Positions 1 to 6,284 of a DNA stretch of 20,008 nucleotides are shown here, piece after piece (the stretch's first letter is position 1; every line of letters starts with the position of its first letter). The position numbers and the translations under genes are program-made. The notes under the pieces were generated by a model. It searched no databases. It saw only the letters and a list, made by a program, of their open reading frames with translations, and was not told where the DNA came from. Origin of the DNA: Schleiferiaceae bacterium (GTDB lineage: Bacteria > Bacteroidota > Bacteroidia > Flavobacteriales > Schleiferiaceae); contig JALQUY010000015.1 of assembly GCA_023260615.1 (NCBI GenBank), forward strand, positions 1-20,008, in the 5' to 3' direction.

Positions 1-298
1 GGGGGCGGATAAAAGCCTCCAGATCGGGCGGGCCTATCAGGGTGAGGGCTTTGGTTCGGCCCAATAAGTGCCAAGACGAGAGCAGACCCGGCAGTCCGTA
101 GACGTGATCGCCGTGCAAATGCGTGATGGCGATGGCATCGACCTGCTGGCCGTTCACCCCAAATTCTTTGAATCGCACCTGCGTCCCCTCGCCGCAATCC
201 AGGAGGTAGCTCTTTCCGCCCACGTGGAGAATTTGGGCCGAAGGGTGGTGCTGCGGCAGTGGAACGGCCGAACCGCAGCCTAAAATTTGCCAATGCAT
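1..298 (-). CDS. rnz: Ribonuclease Z (tRNA 3' endonuclease), N-terminal part, truncated by window edge
   Basis: Metallo-beta-lactamase-fold endonuclease that trims the 3' trailer of tRNA precursors in the cytoplasm. The 99 visible residues begin MHWQILGCGSAVP, the usual N-terminal strand of RNase Z, followed by YLLDCGEGTQVRF (31-43) and the zinc-binding HLHGDH motif (60-65) with the expected HVYGLPGLL continuation. The remaining roughly 200 residues lie beyond position 1, so the other zinc ligands and the exosite arm cannot be checked. An in-frame ATG two codons upstream (302-304) is an alternative start. I prefer 298 because a promoter-like box at 309-316 leaves only 4 bases before the upstream ATG. 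The gene is divergent from pyrR. In flavobacteria I recall RNase Z lying near a small STAS-like gene like the one at 1844. Family assignment is firm; start choice is moderate. Confidence 0.93.
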   Translation of the reverse strand, partial: MHWQILGCGSAVPLPQHHPSAQILHVGGKSYLLDCGEGTQVRFKEFGVNGQQVDAIAITHLHGDHVYGLPGLLSSWHLLGRTKALTLIGPPDLEAFIRP

Positions 299-308
299 CG
301 ACATTGCT

Positions 309-316
309 CAAAGGTC
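309..316 (-). promoter_or_regulatory. Probable -7 promoter box of rnz
   Basis: Read on the minus strand this is GACCTTTG, seven of eight matches to the Bacteroidota -7 consensus TAnnTTTG. It lies 10 bases before the preferred rnz start. No convincing -33 TTG is seen at the usual spacing. Confidence 0.5.
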
Positions 317-342
317 GTGTACGAGATGTGAGCGCAAAAATT

Positions 343-350
343 TACCTTTG
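343..350 (+). promoter_or_regulatory. Probable -7 promoter box of the pyrR operon
   Basis: TACCTTTG is an exact match to the Bacteroidota TAnnTTTG box and ends 8 bases before the pyrR ATG. The implied transcript has almost no leader. A TTG at 304-306 is too far upstream to be a normal -33 element. Confidence 0.65.
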
Positions 351-358
351 CCCCTACG

Positions 359-910
359 ATGGCAACGAAAACGCTACTTGATGCACGGGAATGCGCCGCA
401 ACGCTGAACCGCCTCTGTTGTCAACTGAACGAGGTTCACTTCCCCTGGAACAATTCGGTGATTATTGGTCTCCAGCCGCGTGGCACGCAGTTGGCCAAGG
501 CCCTTATTCAGCTTTTAAAGACCCAGCACGGGGTGGACGACGTGCCCTTTGGCGCCTTGGACATCACCTTTCACCGGGACGATTTTCGACGACGCGAGGA
601 GCCTATAGCGGCCAGCCCCAACGAGATGAACGTCCTCATTGAAGGCAAGCGTGTCATCTTGGTGGACGATGTCCTGTACACGGGGCGCAGCGTGCGTGCC
701 GCCATGGACGCCTTGGGCGATTACGGTCGACCCACCCGCGTGGAGCTCTGCGTGCTGGTGGACCGCCGCTTCTCCCGCGAACTGCCTATTCAACCTGACT
801 TTTCTGGACGCCGAGTGGACGCCATAGCCGAGGAACGCGTTCGGCTCGAATGGGCCAACGACGTCCCCACCATTTTGATTGAATCTATCCCCCATGCCGC
901 AAAGCGCTAA
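359..910 (+). CDS. pyrR: PyrR bifunctional protein: pyrimidine operon regulator / uracil phosphoribosyltransferase
   Basis: A 183-residue type I phosphoribosyltransferase of the PyrR family (the Bacillus protein is about 180). It converts uracil and PRPP to UMP; in Firmicutes it also binds pyr mRNA leaders in response to UMP. The PRPP loop VILVDDVLYTGRS is at 99-111, the IIGLQPRG pyrophosphate loop at 35-42, and the FHRDDF segment at 71-76 is typical of PyrR. The ATG at 359 sits just after a promoter box. The 3' end overlaps pyrB by 17 bases, so the two are co-transcribed and probably translationally coupled. There is no room upstream for a PyrR-controlled attenuator, so the regulatory half of the name is doubtful here, whereas the enzymatic role is supported by the intact loop. 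Confidence 0.92.
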   Translation: MATKTLLDARECAATLNRLCCQLNEVHFPWNNSVIIGLQPRGTQLAKALIQLLKTQHGVDDVPFGALDITFHRDDFRRREEPIAASPNEMNVLIEGKRVILVDDVLYTGRSVRAAMDALGDYGRPTRVELCVLVDRRFSRELPIQPDFSGRRVDAIAEERVRLEWANDVPTILIESIPHAAKR

Positions 911-1838
911 ACTGAGTACCCGCCATCTGCTTGGAATTAAAGGCCTTCCCAAAGAGGACATCCAGTTGATTTTGCATTGGGCCGCTCAGTTTAAAGAGGT
1001 GATCAATCGCCCCATCAAGAAGGTGCCCTCGCTGCGCGACATCACGATCGCCAACCTCTTTTTTGAGAATTCGACCCGAACCCGTCTCAGCTTTGAACTG
1101 GCCGAAAAGCGCCTCAGCGCCGACGTCATCAACTTTGCCGCCTCCAATTCCTCTGTGAAGAAGGGCGAAACCTTGGTGGACACCGTGAACAACATCTTGG
1201 CCATGAAGGTCGACATGATTGTCATGCGCCACTCCGAGCCCGGTGCCGCTGAATTCCTCAGCAAGCACGTGGACGCTCAAATCGTCAATGCGGGCGACGG
1301 CACCCACGAGCACCCCACTCAAGCCCTCCTGGACGCCTTTTCCATGACGGAGAAATTGGGCGACCTCGCCGGCAAGAAAATTGTCATCGTGGGCGACATC
1401 ACCCACTCCCGCGTGGCTTTGAGCAACATCTTCTGCCTCCAAACCTTGGGCGCTGAAGTGGCTGTCTGCGGACCCGCCACCTTGATCCCGCGTCACATCC
1501 ACGATTTGGGGGTCACGGTGATTCCTAAGCTGGAAGACGCCCTGGAATGGGCCGATGTCGCGAATATGCTGCGCGTGCAGCACGAGCGCATGGACCGTGC
1601 CTACTTCCCAAGCATTCGCGAGTACCACATGCGCTACGGCGTCACCATGGAAAAGTTGAAAAAATTGAGCAGCATTCCGCTGATTCTTCACCCCGGGCCT
1701 ATCAACCGCGGTGTGGAAATCACGTCCGAAGTAGCAGATTCTGAGTATGCTATCATTTTGGACCAGGTGCAGAACGGTGTAGCAGTTCGCATGGCTGTGT
1801 TGTATCTTCTCGCCTCCCAAGGAACGACCATTGCTTAA
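894..1838 (+). CDS. pyrB: Aspartate carbamoyltransferase catalytic subunit
   Basis: Catalyses carbamoyl phosphate + L-aspartate to N-carbamoyl-L-aspartate, the committed step of UMP synthesis, as a cytoplasmic trimer. The 314 residues match the family's usual length. Carbamoyl-phosphate site: FFENSTRTR (56-64) and the KKGETLVDT loop (89-97); HPTQALLD is at 140-147; HPGPINRGVEI at 266-276. All expected catalytic segments are present. The reading frame also has an ATG at 879, but 894 (MPQSAKLST) gives a family-like N terminus and a shorter overlap with pyrR. The usual regulatory partner pyrI is not adjacent; the next gene, 5 bases downstream, is a STAS-like protein. Identification is secure. 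Confidence 0.96.
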   Translation: MPQSAKLSTRHLLGIKGLPKEDIQLILHWAAQFKEVINRPIKKVPSLRDITIANLFFENSTRTRLSFELAEKRLSADVINFAASNSSVKKGETLVDTVNNILAMKVDMIVMRHSEPGAAEFLSKHVDAQIVNAGDGTHEHPTQALLDAFSMTEKLGDLAGKKIVIVGDITHSRVALSNIFCLQTLGAEVAVCGPATLIPRHIHDLGVTVIPKLEDALEWADVANMLRVQHERMDRAYFPSIREYHMRYGVTMEKLKKLSSIPLILHPGPINRGVEITSEVADSEYAIILDQVQNGVAVRMAVLYLLASQGTTIA

Positions 1839-1843
1839 GACCT

Positions 1844-2182
1844 ATGTCCTTTAAAGTTGAATCCAAAGCGTCCTTCTTGCACATCAAGTTTGGCGAGGAC
1901 ACCTTTACCGAAGCCCACGTCGATGAGCTTCAAACCCTCATGCAGAAGCATGCCAACGCGCACATCCTGCTCAATTTGACGATTGTCGAGGAATTTGAGG
2001 ATACGGATGCCTTGCAGGACTTCCAGGTGGAGCGTTTGGACGAAAACTTCAGCTTTATCGTCATCGTTCGCGAAAGTCTCATGAACCTCTTCGACGAGGA
2101 TTTGCCTGTCGTTCCCACCTACCAAGAAGCCGAAGACTTCTTTGAAATGGATGAGATCCAGCGCAAATTGATGGAAGAATGA
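1844..2182 (+). CDS. Small STAS-like protein of the flavobacterial rnz neighbourhood
   Basis: A 112-residue acidic cytoplasmic protein without signal peptide or membrane segment. From memory of the family, the C-terminal stretch VPTYQEAEDFFEMDEIQRKL (89-108) resembles small proteins annotated as STAS or anti-anti-sigma-like that sit beside ribonuclease Z in Flavobacteriia, and the alternating strands and helices (HILLNLT near 45-51, FSFIVIV near 69-75) fit a STAS fold. I see no clear phosphoacceptor Ser of the SpoIIAA type; the corresponding loop is acidic (EEFEDTDA). The start is 5 bases after pyrB and the stop overlaps the next start as ATGA. No partner anti-sigma factor is visible. The function is unknown and the fold assignment moderate. 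Confidence 0.6.
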   Translation: MSFKVESKASFLHIKFGEDTFTEAHVDELQTLMQKHANAHILLNLTIVEEFEDTDALQDFQVERLDENFSFIVIVRESLMNLFDEDLPVVPTYQEAEDFFEMDEIQRKLMEE

Positions 2183-2877
2183 GAGGCTTTTTTGCCGCTT
2201 TAGGCCTTCTGCCCGGTCTCGCCTTTGGGCAAGCACCGAACACCGATTTCCAAACTTCGCCGGATACAGCCCGAGGGGAAACGGTCTGGGTGGATTTGCC
2301 TGAGCAAGCCGTTGACCAAATTTTTCACATGCCTTTTGCGGCCCATTTTGAAAGTGGGCCCTACCAACTCTTCTCCCCCAACACGGCAGCGGCGAATAGC
2401 ATATCGGGCAATCTGAGCGGCGTTCAAGTGAGCGCATGGGTCCATCCCCATTTCACGGTAGGACTTGGGCTTCAGGACGCTCAGAGTCAAGCCCTTACAG
2501 AATCAGGCGAATTGCTCTACTTGGACCAGATGCGCTGGGCAGGGTTCCTAACGACGGGCTACCTCGTTGGCCTCCAAGGAGGGTGGGACCTCAGTGCGAG
2601 TGTCGGATGGGGCCATGCACGCAGCTCCTTTACGGAAACCCCTGGCGTTCCTCTGGTCTACCACCAGACAGGCTACCCCTGGGTCTTGCGGGTCCAAGGT
2701 CACTACCGGAACCGAATGAACCCAATGGTCCTCAACCATTGCGTGATACTTCCTGTGGAGATTGCCTTTGGGCCTCAAACCACCTTGGACATGCGCACCG
2801 ATAAACTGCGCACCACGTGGCTGTGGAGTTTGACCTGGCCCTTGAACGGCGGTTTTCTACCTGGTGGCTGCGGCTGA
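2179..2877 (+). CDS. Exported protein, probable outer-membrane beta-barrel, unknown function
   Basis: A 232-residue protein beginning with a signal peptide (MRGFFAALGLLPGLAFGQ, likely cleaved before or after the Gln). The mature part has alternating polar and aromatic strands such as VSAWVHPHFTVGLGLQDA, WAGFLTTGYLVGLQGGWDLSASVGWG and TTWLWSLTWPL, which suggests a small barrel, but the sequence ends GGFLPGGCG rather than in the usual terminal aromatic residue. I do not recognise a named family. The ATGA overlap with the STAS-like gene indicates translational coupling and membership of the pyrR-pyrB operon. It is convergent with mpl, with 8 bases between the stops and no clear terminator hairpin. 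It may be a lineage-specific protein. Confidence 0.6.
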   Translation: MRGFFAALGLLPGLAFGQAPNTDFQTSPDTARGETVWVDLPEQAVDQIFHMPFAAHFESGPYQLFSPNTAAANSISGNLSGVQVSAWVHPHFTVGLGLQDAQSQALTESGELLYLDQMRWAGFLTTGYLVGLQGGWDLSASVGWGHARSSFTETPGVPLVYHQTGYPWVLRVQGHYRNRMNPMVLNHCVILPVEIAFGPQTTLDMRTDKLRTTWLWSLTWPLNGGFLPGGCG

Positions 2878-2885
2878 GTCCGGGA

Positions 2886-4232
2886 TTAAACCCACGAAGG
2901 AGCCCAGGTGCGGACATCGATGCCGCCCATATTTCCAGACGACATGATGAGCAAATGGCAGGTGGCTGGCAAAGCCTCCAAGGCAGCCTGCACCTCTTCT
3001 TGGCGTGTAAATACTCGGACGCCGGGACCAAAGGTCTCTTGCACCCAGGCCGGATCTAGGGCCGGGAGCTTCTTGTGCGCCACGGCCGCTGGGTCAAAGT
3101 AAACCATGGCTTGGCCTAAGCCCTCCATCGTACCCGCATAGCCTGGAATAAAAGCAGGATTTAGGGAACTGAAGGTGTGCAGCTCTAGCAGACCCGCGGT
3201 TTGTTCGTAGGTTTCCACATAAGCGGCTACCGTCGCTTTCACTTTGCTGGGTGCGTGAGCAAAGTCCAAATGCACACAGCGCGCGTCCGACTCGGCCAGC
3301 ACCTCCAAGCGGCGCTGAGCCCCTTCAAACGTCGCCATAGCATCGTAGAAGTCTTCCTCCTGGATTCCCATCTCCAAGGCCAGCCAACGGGCACCTTCGG
3401 CATTGCTGAGGTTGTGTCGGCCCATGATGCGTAGGGGAAGGTCGCCATGGGGAGTCTCCCAGATCCATTGGTTGTTCTCTACGCGGTACGCAGGAGTGCG
3501 GTAGGGAATCTTGCGGATGGGGCTTTGGTCTGCCAGTACCACGGCAGTCAGGGCTTCATCCTCCTCGTTGTAGATCAAGGTGCCGCCCGGTTCCATGCTT
3601 TCAAGGAAACCACTGAAGGCCTTTTCGTAATCCGCCATGGTAGGAAAGACGTTGACGTGGTCCCAGGCCATCCCGGTCAAAATGGCCACATTGGCCCGGT
3701 AGAGGTGAAATTTGGGGCGTAAATCAATGGGTGAAGACAAGTATTCATCCCCTTCAAATACGGCCCATTCCGCGCTGTTGGACAAGCGGACCATCGTTTG
3801 ATAGCCCGCTAGCTGGGCGCCTACCATATAGTCTACATCTAGGCCGTCCATGCGCAGGGCATGCAAGAGCATCGAGGTGGTGCTGGTTTTGCCGTGGCTT
3901 CCCCCCACAACCACGCGGGTCTTGCCTTTGGTGGCTTCGTAGAGGTATTCAGGGTAGGAAAAAATAGGGAGGCCCAGTTCTTGAGCGCGCAGGAGTTCAG
4001 GATTGTCGGCGCGAGCGTGCATGCCCAGGATGACCGCATCCAGATCCGTCGTAATCTTTTCCGGGAACCAGCCTTCCGTTTCTGGAAGGATGCCGGCAGC
4101 TGCCAAACGACTGCGAGAAGGTTCAAAAATGGCATCGTCGCTCCCCGTAATGATGGTGTCGCCCCGTTCGGTCAAGGCCAGTGCCAAGTTGTGCATGGCT
4201 GAGCCTCCAACGGCGATAAAGTGCGCCTTCAT
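2886..4232 (-). CDS. mpl: UDP-N-acetylmuramate:L-alanyl-gamma-D-glutamyl-meso-diaminopimelate ligase (Mpl-type Mur ligase)
   Basis: Cytoplasmic Mur-ligase family enzyme that attaches a recycled murein tripeptide to UDP-MurNAc, returning turnover products to peptidoglycan synthesis. Length is 448 residues (E. coli Mpl about 457). N-terminal Rossmann-like domain with HFIAVGGSAMHNLAL (4-18); the P-loop GGSHGKTSTTS is at 110-120; the central domain has EGDEYLSS and MGRHNLSNAEGA; the C-terminal domain has LDFAHAPSKVKATV and LELHTFSSLNPAFI. These C-terminal features separate Mpl from MurC, although such Bacteroidota proteins are sometimes annotated simply as peptidoglycan synthetase. It is the last gene of an operon with the lipoprotein (7-base gap) and the PlsC-like gene. 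Confidence is high for the family and good for Mpl specificity. Confidence 0.88.
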   Translation of the reverse strand: MKAHFIAVGGSAMHNLALALTERGDTIITGSDDAIFEPSRSRLAAAGILPETEGWFPEKITTDLDAVILGMHARADNPELLRAQELGLPIFSYPEYLYEATKGKTRVVVGGSHGKTSTTSMLLHALRMDGLDVDYMVGAQLAGYQTMVRLSNSAEWAVFEGDEYLSSPIDLRPKFHLYRANVAILTGMAWDHVNVFPTMADYEKAFSGFLESMEPGGTLIYNEEDEALTAVVLADQSPIRKIPYRTPAYRVENNQWIWETPHGDLPLRIMGRHNLSNAEGARWLALEMGIQEEDFYDAMATFEGAQRRLEVLAESDARCVHLDFAHAPSKVKATVAAYVETYEQTAGLLELHTFSSLNPAFIPGYAGTMEGLGQAMVYFDPAAVAHKKLPALDPAWVQETFGPGVRVFTRQEEVQAALEALPATCHLLIMSSGNMGGIDVRTWAPSWV

Positions 4233-4239
4233 AAATGGC

Positions 4240-5025
4240 TTAAAGCTGGATCTCGTAGGAAGCCTCCATGTTGGCCTTGATGCTTGGCCAGAGCCCTGCT
4301 GCTATGGGGTTGCTCGGATCCACGTCGAGGTCATCGACCAAAAGCGGGTCCGTTCCCAAGAGCAGTTTCTCAATGTCCCAAACGATGTTGATATTGACAT
4401 CACGGTTTGGTACTACATTGAAAGACATGGACTTAAACCAGTCCATCTTCATCAAATTGTTGGACACTCGGTACACAAAAGGCTTATCGGGAGCTGCCAC
4501 TGTGGTATCGTTCACGTCCTTGTAAAGGCCTTTGATGTAGAGAATATTGTATCCTTCGTTTTCACCGCGGTACAAGCCCGGATGACGGAGGGTATGTTTT
4601 TCAGCCAGGGCACTGGGAGCAGTGGCATTGGCCGTTGAATCCAAACCCATGCGGAAGTGGTGCGTGCCACTGTAAACGCCTTTTGAGAGGCGATAGAGGC
4701 GTGCTTCCGTGTTGTAGGTCAACGAGGCGGCAACAGGATCAAAGACGTACGGATTGACCGTGTCTTTAAAATTAGGCGTCAAGGTGTCGTCCAAGTGGTC
4801 CGTGAAGTAGTACTGTCCAAAAACCACCTCAATGTCCTGGAAACGAACCTCGGAATTGCCCAACAAGAACACTTTATTGGTGTCCATGGTCACCCCATCG
4901 TAGTAGAAAAAGTGGCGGAGCACCACATTGCGTTGATCGTAGCTCGCGTCTTCGGGCAAGATGGTCTTTTCGCAGGCAGCGAACAAGGCCACAGCGGCCA
5001 ACACAGGGAAGAGGATGCGTTTCAT
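4240..5025 (-). CDS. MbnP-like lipoprotein
   Basis: A 261-residue lipoprotein: the signal MKRILFPVLAAVALFAAC ends in a lipobox with Cys18, followed by EKT, so it probably reaches the outer membrane. The segment YRLSKGVYSGTHHFRMGLDS continuing TANAT, then GLYRGENEGYNILYIKGLY, aligns from memory with the core of the MbnP-like domain (family pattern: Leu-x-x-Gly-x-Tyr, Phe-x-Ile-Gly-Val-Asp-Ser, then Trp-x-Trp and Gly-Tyr before Lys-x-x-Gly). Methanotroph MbnP binds copper and is modified by the di-heme enzyme MbnH. Here the Trp-x-Trp segment is replaced by YRGENEGY and no MbnH is nearby, so copper binding is uncertain. It lies between the acyltransferase and mpl with 2- and 7-base gaps. The family call is moderate. 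Confidence 0.65.
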   Translation of the reverse strand: MKRILFPVLAAVALFAACEKTILPEDASYDQRNVVLRHFFYYDGVTMDTNKVFLLGNSEVRFQDIEVVFGQYYFTDHLDDTLTPNFKDTVNPYVFDPVAASLTYNTEARLYRLSKGVYSGTHHFRMGLDSTANATAPSALAEKHTLRHPGLYRGENEGYNILYIKGLYKDVNDTTVAAPDKPFVYRVSNNLMKMDWFKSMSFNVVPNRDVNINIVWDIEKLLLGTDPLLVDDLDVDPSNPIAAGLWPSIKANMEASYEIQL

Positions 5026-5027
5026 GT

Positions 5028-5813
5028 TCAGGCGTTTGCTGGACGGTTAGAAGGTTCCAAGGTACGAATTCCTTGGTGCTTTGGGGATTGCTCGATAGCG
5101 TCCATGATTTGATCCAGGATCTCTTGTGGACTGGCATCGGCTGCAAATGACATGGGTTCCTTGAAGCGCATCCGAAGCTGGCTACCGCGCTTTTTGGTTC
5201 GAAGGCCCTTTTTGTCAAACGCACGGCGGTACCCGTCAATCACCACAGGTACTACAACAGGATTCAACTGTTTGATAATGTGAGCAGTACCTCGCCTTCC
5301 CGGAACATAAGGTTTGGTAGTTCCTTGTGGGAAAGTGATCACCCAGCCAGCGCCAATGGCTTTCTTGATGTTGTCCAAATCGCGGGAATCCACATTTCGG
5401 CTGATGTCCTTGCCTGCCTCCCGCCATGTGCGCTTGATGCTCACCGAACCGGCTAAGGCCAGCATTCGGGGCAAAAGACCCGCCTTCATCGTCTCTTTGG
5501 CGGCGATGAAGAAGAGGTTAATCCTAGGATTAACAAAGGGCCAAAAACGGTCCGCACGATCGTAAATCTTGTGCTTCGCATGGCTAAACACTAGGTACAT
5601 GCTCGCCACGTCCATGAAGTAGGTCTGGTGGTTGCTCACGAAGAGCACATTCTGGTTAGGCAAACCTGCCAAGTGCTCTCCCCCGGTGATTTTCAAGGAA
5701 TTCAACCGGTTGCAGCGGTACCACGTCACCATGCCAAACCAAAAGATCACCGTGCGTTTGGCCCAAATAGGGTAACCAAACGGATCGCGGTAGGGCAGGA
5801 TCTTTTTCTTCAT
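5028..5813 (-). CDS. PlsC-like 1-acyl-sn-glycerol-3-phosphate acyltransferase family protein
   Basis: A 261-residue membrane-associated acyltransferase of the LPLAT/PlsC family, which normally converts lysophosphatidate to phosphatidate using acyl-ACP or acyl-CoA. Motif I reads SNHQTYFMDVA (60-70), with five residues between His62 and Asp68 instead of four. Motif III reads FPQGTTKP (161-168) where FPEGTR is usual. PVVVPVVIDGYRRAF (185-199) is a good motif IV. One hydrophobic segment near residues 21-31 may anchor it. I place the start at 5813 rather than the in-frame ATG at 5846 because an exact TAnnTTTG box ends 8 bases before it, and the longer start would overlap the divergent gene. It heads the operon with the MbnP-like lipoprotein and mpl. 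The substrate is uncertain given the altered motifs. Confidence 0.82.
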   Translation of the reverse strand: MKKKILPYRDPFGYPIWAKRTVIFWFGMVTWYRCNRLNSLKITGGEHLAGLPNQNVLFVSNHQTYFMDVASMYLVFSHAKHKIYDRADRFWPFVNPRINLFFIAAKETMKAGLLPRMLALAGSVSIKRTWREAGKDISRNVDSRDLDNIKKAIGAGWVITFPQGTTKPYVPGRRGTAHIIKQLNPVVVPVVIDGYRRAFDKKGLRTKKRGSQLRMRFKEPMSFAADASPQEILDQIMDAIEQSPKHQGIRTLEPSNRPANA

Positions 5814-5821
5814 TGGAAACG

Positions 5822-5829
5822 CAAAAGTA
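5822..5829 (-). promoter_or_regulatory. Probable -7 promoter box of the plsC-like/lipoprotein/mpl operon
   Basis: On the minus strand TACTTTTG matches TAnnTTTG exactly and ends 8 bases before the ATG at 5813. It lies only 2 bases from the opposing box at 5832-5840. Confidence 0.6.
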
Positions 5830-5831
5830 CA

Positions 5832-5840
5832 TAACCTTTG
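5832..5840 (+). promoter_or_regulatory. Probable -7 promoter box of the HsdR-N-like gene
   Basis: TAACCTTTG is a TAnnTTTG-like box with one extra base, or AACCTTTG with one mismatch. It ends 4 bases before the ATG at 5845. Each of the two divergent promoters would have its upstream region inside the other. Confidence 0.5.
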
Positions 5841-5844
5841 CAGC

Positions 5845-6276
5845 ATGAGACCTTGGCTTCATTCGAGCATGCACGATTTGGATCCTGAATCCCCTACCCT
5901 CTGGGATGCCTTCCGCAAAAAGCATGTCAAGGCAACCCCCGAAGAGTGGGTTCGGCAGGATGCACTGCGTCGCTTAGTCCTCGACGCGGGCTACCCGCCT
6001 GAGGCCATTGCCGTGGAGCGCGGTATCACGGTCAATGGCCTTGCAAAACGCTTTGACCTGGCGGTATTTCACCAAGGCAAACTCTGGATGCTTGTTGAAT
6101 GTAAAGCGCCGACTGTAGCCCTGAGCGAATCGGTCGTGGATCAGTGGATGCGGTACAATTTGAGCACTCAGGCCCCATGGGGGGCACTCACCAACGGGAA
6201 GACTTGGCAGATTTTTCACGCAGAAGCCTTAAAATCCACGGCGGTCCTACCGGCATTTGGTACCTTTGCGCTTTAG
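5845..6276 (+). CDS. Stand-alone type I restriction enzyme R-subunit N-terminal domain protein (HSDR_N_2-like)
   Basis: A 143-residue protein corresponding to the HsdR N-terminal nuclease domain alone, with no helicase. TPEEWVRQDALRRLV (31-45) is the hallmark helix of the small Bacteroidota version. RFDLAVF (69-75) followed by MLVECKAP (82-89) supplies the Asp71 ... Glu85-x-Lys87 core of a PD-(D/E)XK fold, so the active-site residues look intact. GALTNGKTWQIF (113-124) matches the end of the domain. No HsdM or HsdS genes are nearby, so this is not a restriction system; the cellular role of the stand-alone family is unknown to me. The start at 5845 is supported by the promoter box 4 bases upstream; ATG at 5869 is an alternative. 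purB follows after 8 bases and has its own promoter inside this coding end. Confidence 0.82.
   Translation: MRPWLHSSMHDLDPESPTLWDAFRKKHVKATPEEWVRQDALRRLVLDAGYPPEAIAVERGITVNGLAKRFDLAVFHQGKLWMLVECKAPTVALSESVVDQWMRYNLSTQAPWGALTNGKTWQIFHAEALKSTAVLPAFGTFAL
6261..6268 (+). promoter_or_regulatory. Probable -7 promoter box of purB
   Basis: TACCTTTG matches TAnnTTTG exactly, lies within the last codons of the preceding gene and ends 16 bases before the purB ATG at 6285. It is a candidate internal promoter. Part of the match could be coincidental coding sequence (Gly-Thr-Phe-Ala). Confidence 0.5.
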
Positions 6277-6284
6277 TATCTGGA

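Noticed and set aside
68..283. 71-codon plus-strand frame at the left edge
   Set aside because: The minus strand here encodes RNase Z with its zinc motif, so this frame is a shadow.
885..1820. 311-codon minus-strand frame opposite pyrB
   Set aside because: Antisense shadow of pyrB with no family features; the plus-strand frame carries all catalytic motifs.
2882..2893. GGG-ATTAAA-CCC between the convergent stops of the exported-protein gene and mpl
   Set aside because: A 3-bp stem is too weak for a bidirectional terminator; treated as chance.
3201..3967. Several plus-strand frames of 77 to 91 codons inside mpl
   Set aside because: All are antisense to the Mur ligase, without initiation signals or recognisable products.
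6144..6284. 47-residue N-terminal extension of purB
   Set aside because: It overlaps the HsdR-N gene, does not match the PurB family and precedes the promoter box; the ATG at 6285 gives the classical N terminus.
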